From: Bacillota bacterium
GTDB lineage: Bacteria > Bacillota > Clostridia > Christensenellales > Aristaeellaceae
Assembly: GCA_023411175.1 (NCBI GenBank)
Contig: JAEYPB010000067.1
Coordinates: forward strand, 1-6,355
Direction: 5' to 3'
Length of the DNA stretch: 6,355 nucleotides
The notes below the pieces were generated by a model. That model worked only from the letters and a program-made list of their open reading frames with translations. It searched no databases and had not been told where the DNA came from. Made by a program: the position numbers and the translations under genes. How positions within the stretch are numbered: position 1 is the stretch's first letter; each line of letters opens with the position of its first letter. Shown here piece after piece: positions 6,146 to 6,355 of the stretch.

Positions 6146-6174
6146 CGTGCCCGGCGGCGTGTACGCCGGGCACG
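6146..6174. repeat. Perfect 11-bp hairpin after the glycosyltransferase gene
   Basis: CGTGCCCGGCG (6146-6156) pairs perfectly with CGCCGGGCACG (6164-6174) around a 7-nt loop. It starts about 50 nt past the glycosyltransferase stop. There is no T-tract on either strand, so it is not a textbook terminator, though it could protect an mRNA end. It directly abuts the next hairpin, as if both were parts of one structure. Confidence 0.6.
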
Positions 6175-6212
6175 GGATAACGCCAACAGTACGCATACTG
6201 GTGGCGCTATCC
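6175..6212. repeat. 38-nt three-helix hairpin
   Basis: Three 5-bp helices are stacked in register: GGATA/TATCC, CGCCA/TGGCG and CAGTA/TACTG. Single opposed mismatches (6180/6207 and 6186/6201) separate them and a 4-nt loop (6192-6195) caps them. As minus-strand RNA the 6180/6207 mismatch becomes a G-U pair, giving 11 continuous pairs. Confidence 0.65.
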
Positions 6213-6225
6213 ACACCTTTGGTCA

Positions 6226-6263
6226 GTGCGCCGCCCGGAAATCCCGAAGGATTTCAGGCGCAC
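6226..6263. repeat. 38-nt hairpin with a UUCG loop on the minus strand
   Basis: GTGCGCC (6226-6232) pairs with GGCGCAC (6257-6263), and GAAATCC (6238-6244) pairs with GGATTTC (6249-6255). They are separated by an asymmetric internal loop (5 nt against 1 nt). The cap is CGAA on the plus strand and the very stable C(UUCG)G on the minus strand. Confidence 0.65.
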
Positions 6264-6302
6264 GCAGGGTTTCCCCTTCGCATCAAAAAAACCGCAGGGT
6301 TT
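6263..6302 (+). repeat. Direct repeat CGCAGGGTTT, two copies
   Basis: The 10-base sequence CGCAGGGTTT occurs at 6263-6272 and again at 6293-6302, exactly 30 bp apart. A second repeated string, TC followed by six or seven A and then ACC/CC, occurs at 6283-6293 and 6344-6353. This suggests that the element was built from short repeats and may continue past the window edge. Confidence 0.5.
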
Positions 6303-6309
6303 TTGATGC
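6280..6309. repeat. A/T-rich bulged hairpin
   Basis: GCATC (6280-6284) pairs with GATGC (6305-6309), and AAAAACC (6287-6293) pairs with GGTTTTT (6298-6304) around a GCAG loop. A 2-nt A bulge separates the stems. With T-runs on both strands it resembles a weak bidirectional terminator, but only two GC pairs sit next to each T-run and the T's are inside the stem, so termination is doubtful. The remainder of 6310-6355 shows only a 5-bp GCGCC/GGCGC stem (6316-6339). Confidence 0.5.
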
Positions 6310-6355
6310 CTTGAAGCGCCCCGCCAAAAAGCCCGGCGCATAGTCAAAAAACCAG

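Larger units (their letters stand above)
6146..6309 (-). ncRNA. Candidate structured RNA or structured intergenic repeat
   Basis: Five stem-loops follow one another with little spare sequence. Three details favour the minus strand as the folded one. The hairpin at 6226-6263 then closes with a C(UUCG)G tetraloop. The small hairpin at 6266-6277 becomes AGGG-GAAA-CCCT, a GNRA loop. A mismatch at 6180/6207 becomes a G-U pair. No promoter or known RNA family is recognised; any minus-strand promoter would lie near or past the right edge. A dispersed palindromic repeat element is the main alternative. Confidence 0.35.

Noticed and set aside
6136..6150. GGTTCAATC resembles the T-loop of a tRNA
   Set aside because: The flanking bases do not form the 5-bp T stem, and no acceptor, D or anticodon arm can be placed around it.
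5171..6214. Long minus-strand open frame opposite the glycosyltransferase
   Set aside because: Shadow of the GT2 gene; composition typical of antisense translation and no start signal.
6128..6343. Small plus-strand open frame of 71 codons at the right end
   Set aside because: It runs straight through the arms of several perfect hairpins, is very basic, and has no ribosome site; the hairpins explain the sequence better than coding does.

Overview
The window looks like chromosomal DNA from a GC-rich member of the Bacillota, most likely a Clostridia-type anaerobe. I infer this from clear Shine-Dalgarno sequences (GGAGG, AAGGGG) before every gene, sigma-A type promoters, a ComFB homologue, and a polyamine transporter operon headed by an XRE-cupin regulator, a common arrangement in that group. 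No rRNA, tRNA, transposase, phage gene or CRISPR array is visible. Lineage is an inference; no marker gene is present.

Layout. Positions 1-171 hold a GC-rich, hairpin-rich leader that runs into a small plus-strand comFB-like gene (172-453). A convergent intergenic region (454-653) follows; it holds several stem-loops and a good intrinsic terminator serving the minus strand. Positions 654-4917 are one minus-strand operon read right to left: XRE-cupin regulator, potA, potB, potC, potD. Its genes are separated by 23 nt, a 4-nt overlap, a 4-nt overlap and 25 nt. The operon has a near-consensus promoter (TTGACA, 17 nt, TTTAAT) with a perfect inverted repeat lying over the -10 box. The regulator therefore probably controls its own operon. 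Across a divergent intergenic region (4918-5188) lies a single plus-strand family 2 glycosyltransferase (5189-6094) with its own promoter. The last 260 bases (6095-6355) hold no credible gene but contain a tight run of strong hairpins.

How the genes work together. PotA (ATPase), PotB and PotC (permeases) and PotD (extracellular binding protein) make a complete spermidine/putrescine ABC importer. The upstream HTH-cupin protein is the expected polyamine- or metabolite-responsive repressor. The ComFB-like protein and the glycosyltransferase are independent units; their neighbours do not tie them to the transporter.

Most of the window is ordinary. The items most worth a second look are the hairpin run at 6146-6309, which looks better as a minus-strand RNA (UUCG and GAAA tetraloops, a G-U pair instead of A-C), the structured comFB leader, and the apparent absence of a lipobox cysteine in PotD.
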